Positions 1-4,985 of a stretch of DNA of 6,110 bases are shown one piece after another. A program made the translations under genes and the position numbers. The notes beneath the pieces were generated by a model. That model searched no databases. It saw only the letters and a list, made by a program, of their open reading frames with translations, and was not told where the DNA came from. The stretch is from NCBI GenBank assembly GCA_900549855.1, contig URPS01000077.1:1-6110 (forward strand). Direction: 5' to 3'. Every line of letters begins with the position of its first letter. The stretch's first letter is position 1. Origin of the DNA: an uncultured bacterium (GTDB taxonomy: Bacteria; Cyanobacteriota; Vampirovibrionia; Gastranaerophilales; Gastranaerophilaceae).

Positions 1-67
1 CACAACCGTTTTCACTTCTTAGAATTGCGATAATATCAACCAGTTTTTCTAAATTCGGATACTTCAT
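1..67 (-). CDS. mazG: MazG nucleoside triphosphate pyrophosphohydrolase, N-terminal fragment
   Basis: This is the 5' end of a minus-strand gene that leaves the window at its left edge. The ATG lies at 67-65 and 22 codons are visible: MKYPNLEKLVDIIAILRSEN followed by Gly-Cys. MazG proteins begin with a helix of the type LxxLxxIMxxLRxPENGCPWD. The LVDII, AILR and ENGC stretch here matches that opening, just before the conserved Pro-Trp-Asp that would lie outside the window. MazG hydrolyses NTPs and dNTPs to monophosphates and pyrophosphate, and in several bacteria dampens stress or toxin responses. No good Shine-Dalgarno precedes the ATG; the upstream bases are AT-rich. It is divergent from hepT with about 85 bp between the starts. 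The family call rests on a short but characteristic stretch; the catalytic part cannot be seen. Confidence 0.75.
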   Translation of the reverse strand, partial: MKYPNLEKLVDIIAILRSENGC

Positions 68-112
68 AAGTTGATTATAATATAAAAATAAAGAGTAGGG
101 ATATTTTTAATG

Positions 113-118
113 TATAAT
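113..118 (+). promoter_or_regulatory. candidate -10 box for hepT-mntA
   Basis: A perfect TATAAT lies 35 bases before the hepT ATG, preceded directly by TG. No convincing -35 box stands 16-18 bases upstream. In a region this AT-rich such hexamers arise by chance, so the call rests mainly on position. A second TATAAT, on the minus strand at 79-74, sits too close to the mazG ATG (7 bases) unless that message is nearly leaderless. Confidence 0.3.
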
Positions 119-152
119 AAAAATAACAATTTCTTATTAACAGGTATTTATT

Positions 153-572
153 ATGAAAAAATCCGAATTAGACTTAACTCTTTTATTTAATAGCTTAGAT
201 ACTCTCAAGGAGTGCTACAAAGATTATCAAGCAGAAACAAACAGCAAAATGAAAGAATATATCAAAGATTCGTGCATAAAAAGATTTGAATACACCTATG
301 AAACCGCCAAAAAATTTATGAATAAATATCTAAAAAAAGAGTACGATAAAACAGAAAAAGAACTCACTATCAACAATATTTTTAGAGAAATGTACGGACT
401 GGATTTAATTGAAAATTTCGAAAATTGGGTAAACTACAGAGAACAAAGAAATTACACTTCTCACGAGTATGATGATTCTCATGCCGGCGAAATTCTTGCA
501 TTAATTCCAAATTTTATCAAAGATGTAGATTTTTTATACGAAAAACTTCAAGGAGTTTTGGTTGATGATTAA
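153..572 (+). CDS. hepT: HepT-like HEPN toxin (HI0074 family)
   Basis: This 139-aa all-helical protein belongs to the HI0074-type HEPN family, long annotated as nucleotidyltransferase substrate-binding protein. Residues 38-60 (KDSCIKRFEYTYE and following) match the family block RDgvIqRFEftfElawK. Near the C terminus Arg99, Asn100, His104 and Tyr106 form the RX4HXY motif (RNYTSHEY). In characterised HepT toxins Arg and His form the RNase site, and the Tyr is AMPylated by the partner MntA, which silences the toxin. Its gene precedes mntA and overlaps it by 8 bases, as expected for this toxin-antitoxin type. All three motif residues are present, so the protein looks active. The ATG at 153 is preceded by a weak AGG (142-144) about 8 bases upstream. 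Length is slightly above the usual 120-135 residues. The family is firm; toxicity is inferred from characterised relatives. Confidence 0.88.
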   Translation: MKKSELDLTLLFNSLDTLKECYKDYQAETNSKMKEYIKDSCIKRFEYTYETAKKFMNKYLKKEYDKTEKELTINNIFREMYGLDLIENFENWVNYREQRNYTSHEYDDSHAGEILALIPNFIKDVDFLYEKLQGVLVDD

Positions 573-855
573 AGGCGTAACTTCTAACGAAGAAAAAATC
601 ATAAAAGATATTTTATCAAAATATCCATATAATTTTTTTTATTACGGTTCACGAGTAAAAGGTGATTTTACAAAATCATCTGACTTAGATATTTTATTAA
701 TGTCAGATAAAAACATTCCTGAAAAAATTCTGAACGAGTTAAAACTTGACTTTAACAAAAGCCTTGTTCCATATATAGTCAACATTGCAGTCTACAACAA
801 TTTGGATAAGTCTTTTTATGAATTAATCAAACCAAGTCTTGTTAGCGTGTTTTAA
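565..855 (+). CDS. mntA: MntA-like minimal nucleotidyltransferase antitoxin
   Basis: This 96-aa protein is a minimal nucleotidyltransferase of the HI0073/MntA type. Residues 28-42 (GSRVKGDFTKSSDLD) give the complete GSX10DXD nucleotide- and metal-binding signature, with Gly28, Ser29, Asp40 and Asp42. Such proteins transfer AMP to a Tyr of the cognate HepT and so act as antitoxin. The third carboxylate, normally in a stretch like PYKVDIVD, appears replaced: PYIVNIAVY (69-77) has Asn73 at that position. This could weaken catalysis or be compensated elsewhere. The start is taken as ATG 565, 9 bases after AGGAG (551-555); TTG at 562 in the same frame is possible and would add one residue. The gene overlaps the hepT end by 8 bases, so the two are probably translationally coupled. 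No intrinsic terminator is evident in the 59 bases before the convergent gene. Confidence 0.85.
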   Translation: MIKGVTSNEEKIIKDILSKYPYNFFYYGSRVKGDFTKSSDLDILLMSDKNIPEKILNELKLDFNKSLVPYIVNIAVYNNLDKSFYELIKPSLVSVF

Positions 856-881
856 GCTTTGACAAACAAAACAAATACGAA

Positions 882-917
882 CTTCACGACTTAACACCTT
901 CACGACTTAAAGACTTA
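882..917. repeat. octamer repeats, left of the unknown minus-strand gene
   Basis: The 13-mer CTTCACGACTTAA occurs at 882-894 and again, exactly, at 898-910, followed by AAGACTTA to 917. The period is 16, which is twice 8. The core CGACTTAA is close to the octamer of the large array at 1722-1903, in the orientation of that array's right arm. The last repeat runs into the stop codon (915-917) of the minus-strand gene, and the block fills the gap between the two convergent genes. No clean hairpin with a T-run was seen, so it is not called a terminator. Confidence 0.6.
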
Positions 918-1601
918 GTTATACCTAGAAGCAACAAGCATTTTGTAACCAACGGTCAATGCGCCCATTATTCCTGCAGTTACACCGCCATATTTAAGAG
1001 CTTTTTTCCACTGATTTGAGCTCTTAGTGCTTTTAATTATGTTGAACAGTTTGCCGTCTTTAAATTCAGGAGTCTTAATAAATTTTTTAGACTCACTGTT
1101 CCACCCCAACCTAATAGCATTTTTTGTTTTTACGAGCTCAAAATTCATAATCGCCTCCAAAGATTCTTTTAATGATGTCTTGCTTGATTGTAAGTTTGTA
1201 GAATTTACACCATCCAGAAGTGTGCCGGTAGAAATACCTTTACACTGGTCATCTATTATAGCCTTATTTTCTTTGATTAATTTCTTGAAATCTTCCGGTG
1301 ACTTAACTTTGTCAATCTTTTTAAGCACAGTTTTTAATTGCTTAAAATAATTTTGCGCTTCAGAAGATGTATTTTTCTTTAAATTTTTATCAAAAACTTC
1401 TCTTGTAAAACTATCCGAAACCTGACCATCACTGCCAATCGGATAACGATTTTTTAAATAACCGACACTACCGCCGGCAACTCCGCCAACAGCCATCATA
1501 CCGACAGTGGACACACCTCCATTGCCTTGTCTTTGAGAACTATACGCTTGCTGAGGATACATTTGTCCCTGATAACTATTCATATAATAAGGATTTGTCA
1601 T
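915..1601 (-). CDS. unknown protein with two hydrophobic Gly-rich segments
   Basis: I do not recognise this 228-aa protein. Residues 4-25 are rich in Tyr, Gln, Asn and Pro, a low-complexity tail. Residues 29-49 form a Gly/Ala/Val-rich hydrophobic stretch (GGVSTVGMMAVGGVAGGSVG) that could span a membrane. The middle (about 64-200) is Lys-rich, polar and probably helical. A second hydrophobic stretch (about 204-224) precedes a short basic end. The layout suggests a two-pass or hairpin membrane protein with a long soluble loop. There is no cleavable signal peptide. The start is well supported: AAGGAG (1613-1608) lies 6 bases before the ATG. Small Gly-rich segments of this kind also occur in non-membrane proteins, so membrane placement is inferred. 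The gene stands alone, convergent with mntA and divergent from the small gene at 2022, with related octamer repeats on both sides. Confidence 0.75.
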   Translation of the reverse strand: MTNPYYMNSYQGQMYPQQAYSSQRQGNGGVSTVGMMAVGGVAGGSVGYLKNRYPIGSDGQVSDSFTREVFDKNLKKNTSSEAQNYFKQLKTVLKKIDKVKSPEDFKKLIKENKAIIDDQCKGISTGTLLDGVNSTNLQSSKTSLKESLEAIMNFELVKTKNAIRLGWNSESKKFIKTPEFKDGKLFNIIKSTKSSNQWKKALKYGGVTAGIMGALTVGYKMLVASRYN

Positions 1602-1660
1602 ACAACACTCCTTGAAAACACTACACTACTTATATAAAGTCATTTTATGTGTAAAAATTG

Positions 1661-1688
1661 ACTTTTGGTAACAAAGTGTTACAAAAGT
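1661..1688. promoter_or_regulatory. operator-like inverted repeat
   Basis: ACTTTTGGTAAC (1661-1672) and GTTACAAAAGT (1678-1688) are inverted copies around the 5-base centre AAAGT, matching over 11 bp with one extra G in the left arm. The site is about 60-85 bp upstream of the start of the minus-strand gene, where a repressor or activator could act. It has no T-run suited to termination. It touches the octamer-repeat block at its right edge. A binding role is inferred from symmetry and position only. Confidence 0.4.
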
Positions 1689-1903
1689 TGTTAAGTCGTT
1701 AGGTTCTTTTAATTCGTTTTGGTTTTTACGTCTTTACGTCGTTACGTCGTTAAGTCGTTAAGTCGTTAAGTTCGTTTAAGGATTTTAATATTGATAAGAT
1801 TTGTTTTTTTTATGAATTTATGAGCGAAAGCGAATGAAACGAACTTAATGACCTAAAGACTCAACGACTTAAAGACGCCTTAACGACCTAACGACTTAAC
1901 GAC
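1687..1903. repeat. octamer-repeat large imperfect palindrome
   Basis: Variants of an 8-bp unit, best form GTCGTTAA, fill this region. At 1722-1769 six units stand head to tail: GTTTTTAC, GTCTTTAC, GTCGTTAC, then three exact GTCGTTAA. At 1837-1903 the same unit recurs in reverse complement (TTAACGAC and variants), so the two halves form a large inverted repeat. The outer arms 1687-1704 and 1886-1903 match at 17 of 18 positions. The inner arms 1764-1777 and 1837-1850 match at 13 of 14. The single mismatch in each pair becomes a G-U pair in one strand's RNA. The 59-base centre (1778-1836) contains a run of T. It does not look like a terminator because it lies between divergent starts. It could be a slippage-grown array or protein-binding sites. 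Confidence 0.75.
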
Positions 1904-2021
1904 TCCCTTAATCAAACCTCCATTACCCATTCTTTTAAGAGTCTAACCCCAAAAACTAAACTAACAGGTAATTTATGTTCATAAATAAACCTTTACAATT
2001 TCAATATGGAGATATGTTGAT

Positions 2022-2333
2022 ATGGAAAAATTACAGAATAAATACTTAGAAATAAAAAACATTAGCAAAGATTTCGTCAATTGGGTCGAAGATGTTGCAG
2101 AAGAAAATAACTGCAAAATTGAGAGAAAAGAATGGAAAAGCAAATACAATAGCTATGTTGTTTATGACTACGAGCCTTTTTGTTCAGAAGGATTTGAGAT
2201 AAATATTCTGTTAAGCTCTTTTGATACATCCTATCTTAATTTTATCAAGTATCTTTACAATGAAAAATTGAGCACAATTGAATATTTGGACAATTGTATA
2301 AAAATTCCTGCAATAAAAAACTATTCACATTAA
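2022..2333 (+). CDS. small unknown protein
   Basis: I do not recognise this 103-aa protein. It is soluble-looking, with no signal peptide or membrane segment. It is rich in Lys, Asn, Glu and Tyr, with a likely helical first third (about 1-30, containing FVNWVEDVAEENN). A middle section holds clustered aromatic residues (YVVYDYEPF, 45-53) and could be beta. Cysteines at 31, 54 and 92 show no metal-site spacing. The start is supported by GGAGA (2008-2012) 9 bases upstream of the ATG. A 24-codon ORF in another frame (1975-2049) overlaps its beginning. The gene is followed after 48 bases by the aminotransferase gene on the same strand, but a promoter-like sequence between them argues that the two are separately transcribed. 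Coding status is probable, given the clean ribosome binding site and uninterrupted frame. Confidence 0.6.
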   Translation: MEKLQNKYLEIKNISKDFVNWVEDVAEENNCKIERKEWKSKYNSYVVYDYEPFCSEGFEINILLSSFDTSYLNFIKYLYNEKLSTIEYLDNCIKIPAIKNYSH

Positions 2334-2350
2334 TAATATTGGTATATAAT
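2324..2350 (+). promoter_or_regulatory. candidate promoter of the aminotransferase gene
   Basis: TTCACA (2324-2329, five of six bases of TTGACA) precedes a perfect TATAAT (2345-2350). The 15-base spacer is shorter than ideal. Transcription would start near 2357, giving a leader of about 25 bases that includes the Shine-Dalgarno AGAGGA (2368-2373). The -35 box overlaps the last codons of the upstream small gene. Confidence 0.45.
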
Positions 2351-2380
2351 ATTCCTAAGTTAGTTATAGAGGAATATTAT
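2346..2380. repeat. perfect 10-bp inverted repeat before the aminotransferase start
   Basis: ATAATATTCC (2346-2355) and GGAATATTAT (2371-2380) are exact inverted copies separated by 15 bases. The right arm includes the GGA of the Shine-Dalgarno and ends just before the ATG at 2382. The left arm overlaps the candidate -10 box. In a read-through transcript from the upstream gene the hairpin would hide the ribosome binding site, while a transcript started at about 2357 would lack the left arm. As DNA it could be an operator. Chance is possible in such AT-rich sequence. Confidence 0.45.
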
Positions 2381-2381
2381 T

Positions 2382-3623
2382 ATGCAAGAATTTTTTAACG
2401 ATTACGTACAGTCACTTGAAACTTACATTATGTTTAGAATCAAGGAAACCGTTGCAAAAATCACGCCGGAGCTTGTTGCAAAAAATCGCAAACCGATTAT
2501 GTTATCTATGGGTGCTCCGACCGCTAATCCTCCTCAAAAACTTATTGATGATTTAAAAACAGCTCTTGATGAAAAAGGAGTACATTTATACTCTTCACCA
2601 AAGGGTGAGAAATTCTACCGTGAAGCTATCGCAAAAAGAATGAAAAACAGATTTGGAGTAGAACTTAATCCTGATACAGAAATCTTTTCTCTAATCGGTT
2701 CAAAAGAAGGACTCGCAAACTTTATCAGAGTACTTATTAATCCGACAACTGTAGATGAAGACAAAGAGATTATTCTTGTCCCAGACCCAGGGTATGCTTC
2801 TTATAAAGAAATGGTAAAAGTATCCGGAGGAAAAGCATTCTCTATCCCATTAACACCGGAAAACAATTTCATGCCGGATATGGAAGAAGTTTGGACAGAT
2901 TTCCTTGCAAAAGGTAATAATCCAAATAAAGTAAAAGCATTGTTGATAAATTATCCAAACAATCCGCTTGGAGCGACTGCAACAAAAGAATATTTAGAAA
3001 GCCTTGTTGCTTTCTGTAAAAAACACCATATTTTACTAATTTCAGATGCCGCTTATGTAGAAATGTATTTCAAACCAGAACTCAAACCAATGAGCATATT
3101 GGAAATAGAAGGTGCAAAAGATATTGCAGTAGAATTTTTTAGCTTCTCAAAACCTTATGCAATAACCGGTTGGAGATTAGGTTGGATTTGTGGTAACGCA
3201 GAAGCTGTAAAAATCTTCGGAAAACTAAAATCTACACTTGATTCAGGTTTGTTTAAGGCATTACAAAAATCTTGCGCAGAAATCTTAAATTCAGAAGAAG
3301 GTGATAAATACATAGAAGAAGCCAATAAATGCTTTAAACGCAATCAGGAAGTGTTTGTTAAAGGCTTGAAAGAAGAATTAGGCTGGGGCAATTTTAATAT
3401 TCCTGACGCAACTTTCTACTTGTGGCTTCCAATTCCGCCTAGATACAAAAACTCTGTAGAATTTACAGATGATTTGATGTATAAATCAGGCATTATTGCA
3501 GTTCCGGGGGATGCATTCGGAGATTACGGCAAAGGATTCTTTAGAGTTTCAATCGTTTGTACAGAAGAAGAACTCAAAGAAGCTATCAGAAGAATGAAAG
3601 AAGACGGATTTAGTTTTGAATAA
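2382..3623 (+). CDS. PLP-dependent class I/II aminotransferase
   Basis: This complete 413-aa protein is a fold-type I, class I/II aminotransferase of usual length. Visible family features in order are a GAPTANPP substrate-loop segment (44-51), GSKEG (106-110, cofactor phosphate region), YPNNPLG with Asn194, and DAAY with Asp222 and Tyr225. The Schiff-base site follows at SFSKPYAITGWRLGW, with Lys257 and Arg265, and FFRVS contains Arg388, the usual carboxylate-binding arginine. All residues needed for catalysis are present. It should transfer an amino group between an amino acid and a 2-oxo acid in the cytoplasm. The sequence style is closest to aspartate, LL-diaminopimelate or related aminotransferases; exact substrate cannot be read from motifs, so no symbol is given. 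NPLG replaces the common NPTG. The start is supported by AGAGGA (2368-2373) 8 bases upstream. It has its own candidate promoter and a terminator, so it is probably monocistronic. Confidence 0.92.
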   Translation: MQEFFNDYVQSLETYIMFRIKETVAKITPELVAKNRKPIMLSMGAPTANPPQKLIDDLKTALDEKGVHLYSSPKGEKFYREAIAKRMKNRFGVELNPDTEIFSLIGSKEGLANFIRVLINPTTVDEDKEIILVPDPGYASYKEMVKVSGGKAFSIPLTPENNFMPDMEEVWTDFLAKGNNPNKVKALLINYPNNPLGATATKEYLESLVAFCKKHHILLISDAAYVEMYFKPELKPMSILEIEGAKDIAVEFFSFSKPYAITGWRLGWICGNAEAVKIFGKLKSTLDSGLFKALQKSCAEILNSEEGDKYIEEANKCFKRNQEVFVKGLKEELGWGNFNIPDATFYLWLPIPPRYKNSVEFTDDLMYKSGIIAVPGDAFGDYGKGFFRVSIVCTEEELKEAIRRMKEDGFSFE

Positions 3624-3630
3624 GTCTAAG

Positions 3631-3670
3631 AAAATAAAAGAGTATTTTAATAAAAATACTCTTTTATTTT
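3631..3670 (+). terminator. intrinsic terminator after the aminotransferase gene
   Basis: An 18-bp perfect stem (3631-3648 with 3653-3670) encloses the 4-base loop AATA and begins 8 bases after the stop codon. It contains only two G-C pairs; the right arm ends CTTTTATTTT, so the T-tract is part of the stem. The matching A-rich left arm would also allow it to work on the minus strand. Confidence 0.75.
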
Positions 3671-3820
3671 ATACTCAAATAGAACTTATATAACATTCTT
3701 AATATTCTCTCACTCTAATATTATCTTGTTTTATTCAAGAAAAATAAATACACCATTACTATATAAAATATATTGACTTATAGAGTAATACATAATGTTA
3801 TATCTAGTAGTACTGTATTA

Positions 3821-3850
3821 TTTTCAATAATTTATAGTGCTGTATATAAT
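3821..3850 (+). promoter_or_regulatory. candidate promoter of the 213-aa unknown gene
   Basis: TTTTCA (3821-3826, four of six) and a perfect TATAAT (3845-3850) are separated by 18 bases. The start would fall near 3857, leaving a long 5' leader of about 160 bases before the ATG at 4018. The composition makes false matches easy. Confidence 0.35.
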
Positions 3851-3907
3851 ATTAACATTGATAAATTTAATAAACGATATATTTTGTCATTTTATATCAT
3901 ATTTATG

Positions 3908-3937
3908 CTCAAGCAAGACTTTTAAACAAAAGTTGAG
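3908..3937 (+). other. bulged hairpin in the leader of the 213-aa unknown gene
   Basis: CTCAA (3908-3912) and CTTTT (3919-3923) pair with AAAAG (3928-3932) and TTGAG (3933-3937). The result is a 10-bp stem with a 6-base bulge (GCAAGA) and the loop AAAC. It is followed by A- and G-rich sequence rather than a T-run, so it is not a terminator for the plus strand. It could stabilise or regulate the message; no known riboswitch class is recognised. Confidence 0.3.
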
Positions 3938-4017
3938 TAATTATGCAAGAAAAAATTTTGAAAAAATGATAGACAGATACAAGTAGCAAAAAATATTTTC
4001 ACAGGTTTTATTTAAGT

Positions 4018-4659
4018 ATGAAAATTCAACCTACTAATTATACATATCAAAACACTACAAATTTTAAATCTGCTTATCCTGTTGTGCACTGGGTTTGCGA
4101 AACGAATGGAAGTTATGCGCCAATTGCAAATCTTGATTTAGCGAAGAAACTTCAAGGCAAAATTGTAAGAATCTTAAATAAACCGCTCAATGAAAGTAAG
4201 AAAAATATTAAACCCGAAGAACAAAAATTGCGTGCCTATATTGGTAGCAGTGATATCGACTACAGAAATGTTTCTGTTGTACGTTCTTTTTATAATCGCA
4301 TAAAAGGCAGTATAAACAAATACATGCCCGTTTCATACCTAATATCAGGCGAAGATGTCAATGTGTTTAACGATTATTTAAGTAAAAATATTGGTCGCGC
4401 AAAAGAAGGTCAGAAGAATTTGATTAGCAAACCTTATTCTCCTGAGCTTGCAGAAGCAATTAGGCGCTACAATGTTGACGGATTAAAGTTTGTACAGGAT
4501 AAAGATAAACAAATTACAGACGAAGCAGGTATCACATATATTTTACACACAAAATTTGAGATTATTAGAAATAAATTAGGACAAATAAAAGATTACAAAT
4601 TTCAAGATGCTCGTTTTCTACCGTCAGAGGGGACTAAAAATCCACTGGAACGAATTTAA
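4018..4659 (+). CDS. unknown lineage-type protein with NFKS N-terminal motif
   Basis: This 213-aa protein has no fold I can name. The first 14 residues are polar (Asn, Thr, Gln, Tyr) and lead into NFKSAYPVVHWVCETNGSYA (15-34). I recall similar openings in predicted proteins of Gastranaerophilales gut bacteria, but could not check this. The rest is Lys/Asn/Ile-rich and mixed helical and strand. It includes charged stretches (KKNIKPEEQKLR, 61-72) and a segment near the end (DAGITYILHTKFEII-like, about 168-183) that may form strands. There is no signal peptide or membrane segment, so it is probably cytoplasmic. Ribosome binding is weak: AGG lies about 13 bases before the ATG, and no better start follows in frame within the motif. 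It stands alone between the aminotransferase terminator and the tRNA promoter; no terminator of its own was recognised. Confidence 0.7.
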   Translation: MKIQPTNYTYQNTTNFKSAYPVVHWVCETNGSYAPIANLDLAKKLQGKIVRILNKPLNESKKNIKPEEQKLRAYIGSSDIDYRNVSVVRSFYNRIKGSINKYMPVSYLISGEDVNVFNDYLSKNIGRAKEGQKNLISKPYSPELAEAIRRYNVDGLKFVQDKDKQITDEAGITYILHTKFEIIRNKLGQIKDYKFQDARFLPSEGTKNPLERI

Positions 4660-4680
4660 TTATTTTTTTAAAACGAATGC

Positions 4681-4708
4681 TTGACTTTAATTTATGAGCA
4701 TGTATGAT
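4681..4708 (+). promoter_or_regulatory. promoter of tRNA-Gly
   Basis: TTGACT (4681-4686, five of six) and TATGAT (4703-4708, five of six) are 16 bases apart. Transcription would start about 7 bases before the tRNA 5' end. This is the best promoter in the window. Confidence 0.75.
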
Positions 4709-4721
4709 AATAACATACCGA

Positions 4722-4796
4722 GCGGGGGTAATTCAGTGGTAGAATGCCTCCTTGCCAAGGAGGATGTCGCGAGTTCGAGCCTCGTCTCCCGCTCCA
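4722..4796 (+). tRNA. tRNA-Gly (GCC)
   Basis: The cloverleaf is complete. The acceptor stem GCGGGGG (4722-4728) pairs with CTCCCGC (4786-4792) with one G-U pair. The anticodon stem CCTCC (4747-4751) and GGAGG (4759-4763) encloses loop TTGCCAA with anticodon GCC at 4754-4756. The T arm is GCGAG and CTCGT around TTCGAGC (4774-4780). Discriminator T4793 is followed by an encoded CCA. The anticodon reads GGC and GGT codons of glycine. It has its own promoter and terminator, so it is a single-gene unit rather than part of a tRNA cluster. No repeated tRNA 3' end is visible in the window, so there is no evidence of an integrated element here. Confidence 0.97.
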
Positions 4797-4815
4797 TTTT
4801 AATAACAGAAGTTAG

Positions 4816-4840
4816 AAGTCCTTAAGAAGGGGCTTTTTTT
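4816..4840 (+). terminator. intrinsic terminator of tRNA-Gly
   Basis: An 8-bp stem (4816-4823 with 4828-4835, two G-U pairs) closes the loop AAGA and runs into seven T (4834-4840). It begins 20 bases after the CCA end. Confidence 0.8.
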
Positions 4841-4867
4841 ATTGCAAAATTAACTAAATTGCATAGA

Positions 4868-4930
4868 ACCTCACTTGTTAGGGAGGTCGCAGTTGTACGA
4901 ACGATAGTGAGTTATAAATGCGGGTGGGTA
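4868..4930. other. GC-richer structured intergenic segment
   Basis: Between the tRNA terminator and the convergent minus-strand gene lies a segment clearly richer in G and C than its surroundings, without a supportable ORF. CTCACT (4870-4875) is complementary to AGTGAG (4906-4911), with 30 bases between them including GGGAGGTCGCAG. It ends with GCGGGTGGG (4920-4928). It could be a small RNA, a remnant of a dispersed repeat, or a decayed gene. I do not recognise a named RNA family. Confidence 0.35.
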
Positions 4931-4985
4931 TTAATAGTATTTGAAATTATTATTGGGCAGAAAGCACAATCTACTACTTCTATAT

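Larger units (their letters stand above)
1602..2021. other. 420-bp divergent intergenic region
   Basis: This spacer separates the starts of two divergent genes. From left to right it holds the leader and Shine-Dalgarno of the minus-strand gene (1602-1660), an operator-like inverted repeat (1661-1688), and the octamer-repeat palindrome (1687-1903). The last segment (1904-2021) is plain, apart from an AACAGGT motif (1963-1969) before a 24-codon ORF. Promoters for both genes should lie here, but no -35/-10 pair stood out clearly on either strand. Confidence 0.6.
3624..4017. other. 394-bp intergenic spacer, very AT-rich
   Basis: The spacer holds the terminator of the aminotransferase gene (3631-3670), a candidate promoter (3821-3850) and a leader hairpin (3908-3937). 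The remainder (3671-3820) is almost all A and T without a supportable ORF. TTGACT at 3773-3778 with TGTTAT at 3796-3801 (17-base spacer) is a weaker alternative promoter. A related 11-mer occurs at 3808-3818 and 3835-3845 (one mismatch), the second overlapping the main -10 box. Confidence 0.5.
4660..4985. other. 326-bp region without protein genes, holding the tRNA unit
   Basis: The region contains a full tRNA-Gly transcription unit (promoter 4681-4708, tRNA 4722-4796, terminator 4816-4840) and, after it, a non-coding stretch with a GC-richer patch (4868-4930). A T-run at 4664-4670 follows the preceding gene, but without a convincing stem. Confidence 0.6.

Noticed and set aside
856..914. Terminator between mntA and the convergent minus-strand gene
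   Set aside because: The octamer copies here are direct, not inverted, and no stem followed by a T-run could be drawn on either strand.
1027..1350. Plus-strand open frame of 107 codons inside the minus-strand gene
   Set aside because: It lies wholly antisense to 915-1601, which has a strong Shine-Dalgarno and plausible protein composition. The plus-strand frame has no supported start and reads as an antisense shadow.
1722..1903. CRISPR-like array
   Set aside because: The units are 8 bp without spacers, occur in both orientations and have no cas genes nearby.
1687..1903. Bidirectional transcription terminator
   Set aside because: It lies between two divergent starts rather than gene ends, and the long arms are separated by a 59-base centre without a T-run directly after the closing arm.
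3155..3343. Minus-strand open frame of 62 codons inside the aminotransferase gene
   Set aside because: It is antisense to the catalytic-lysine region of a clearly real enzyme, so it is a shadow frame.
3943..3984. Two very short frames (MQEKILKK and MIDRYK) before the 213-aa gene
   Set aside because: They are 8 and 6 codons long without a Shine-Dalgarno. In AT-rich leader sequence this is expected by chance.
4722..4985. tRNA-associated integration site of a mobile element
   Set aside because: No duplicate of the tRNA 3' end, no integrase and no direct repeats flanking an insert are visible in the window.
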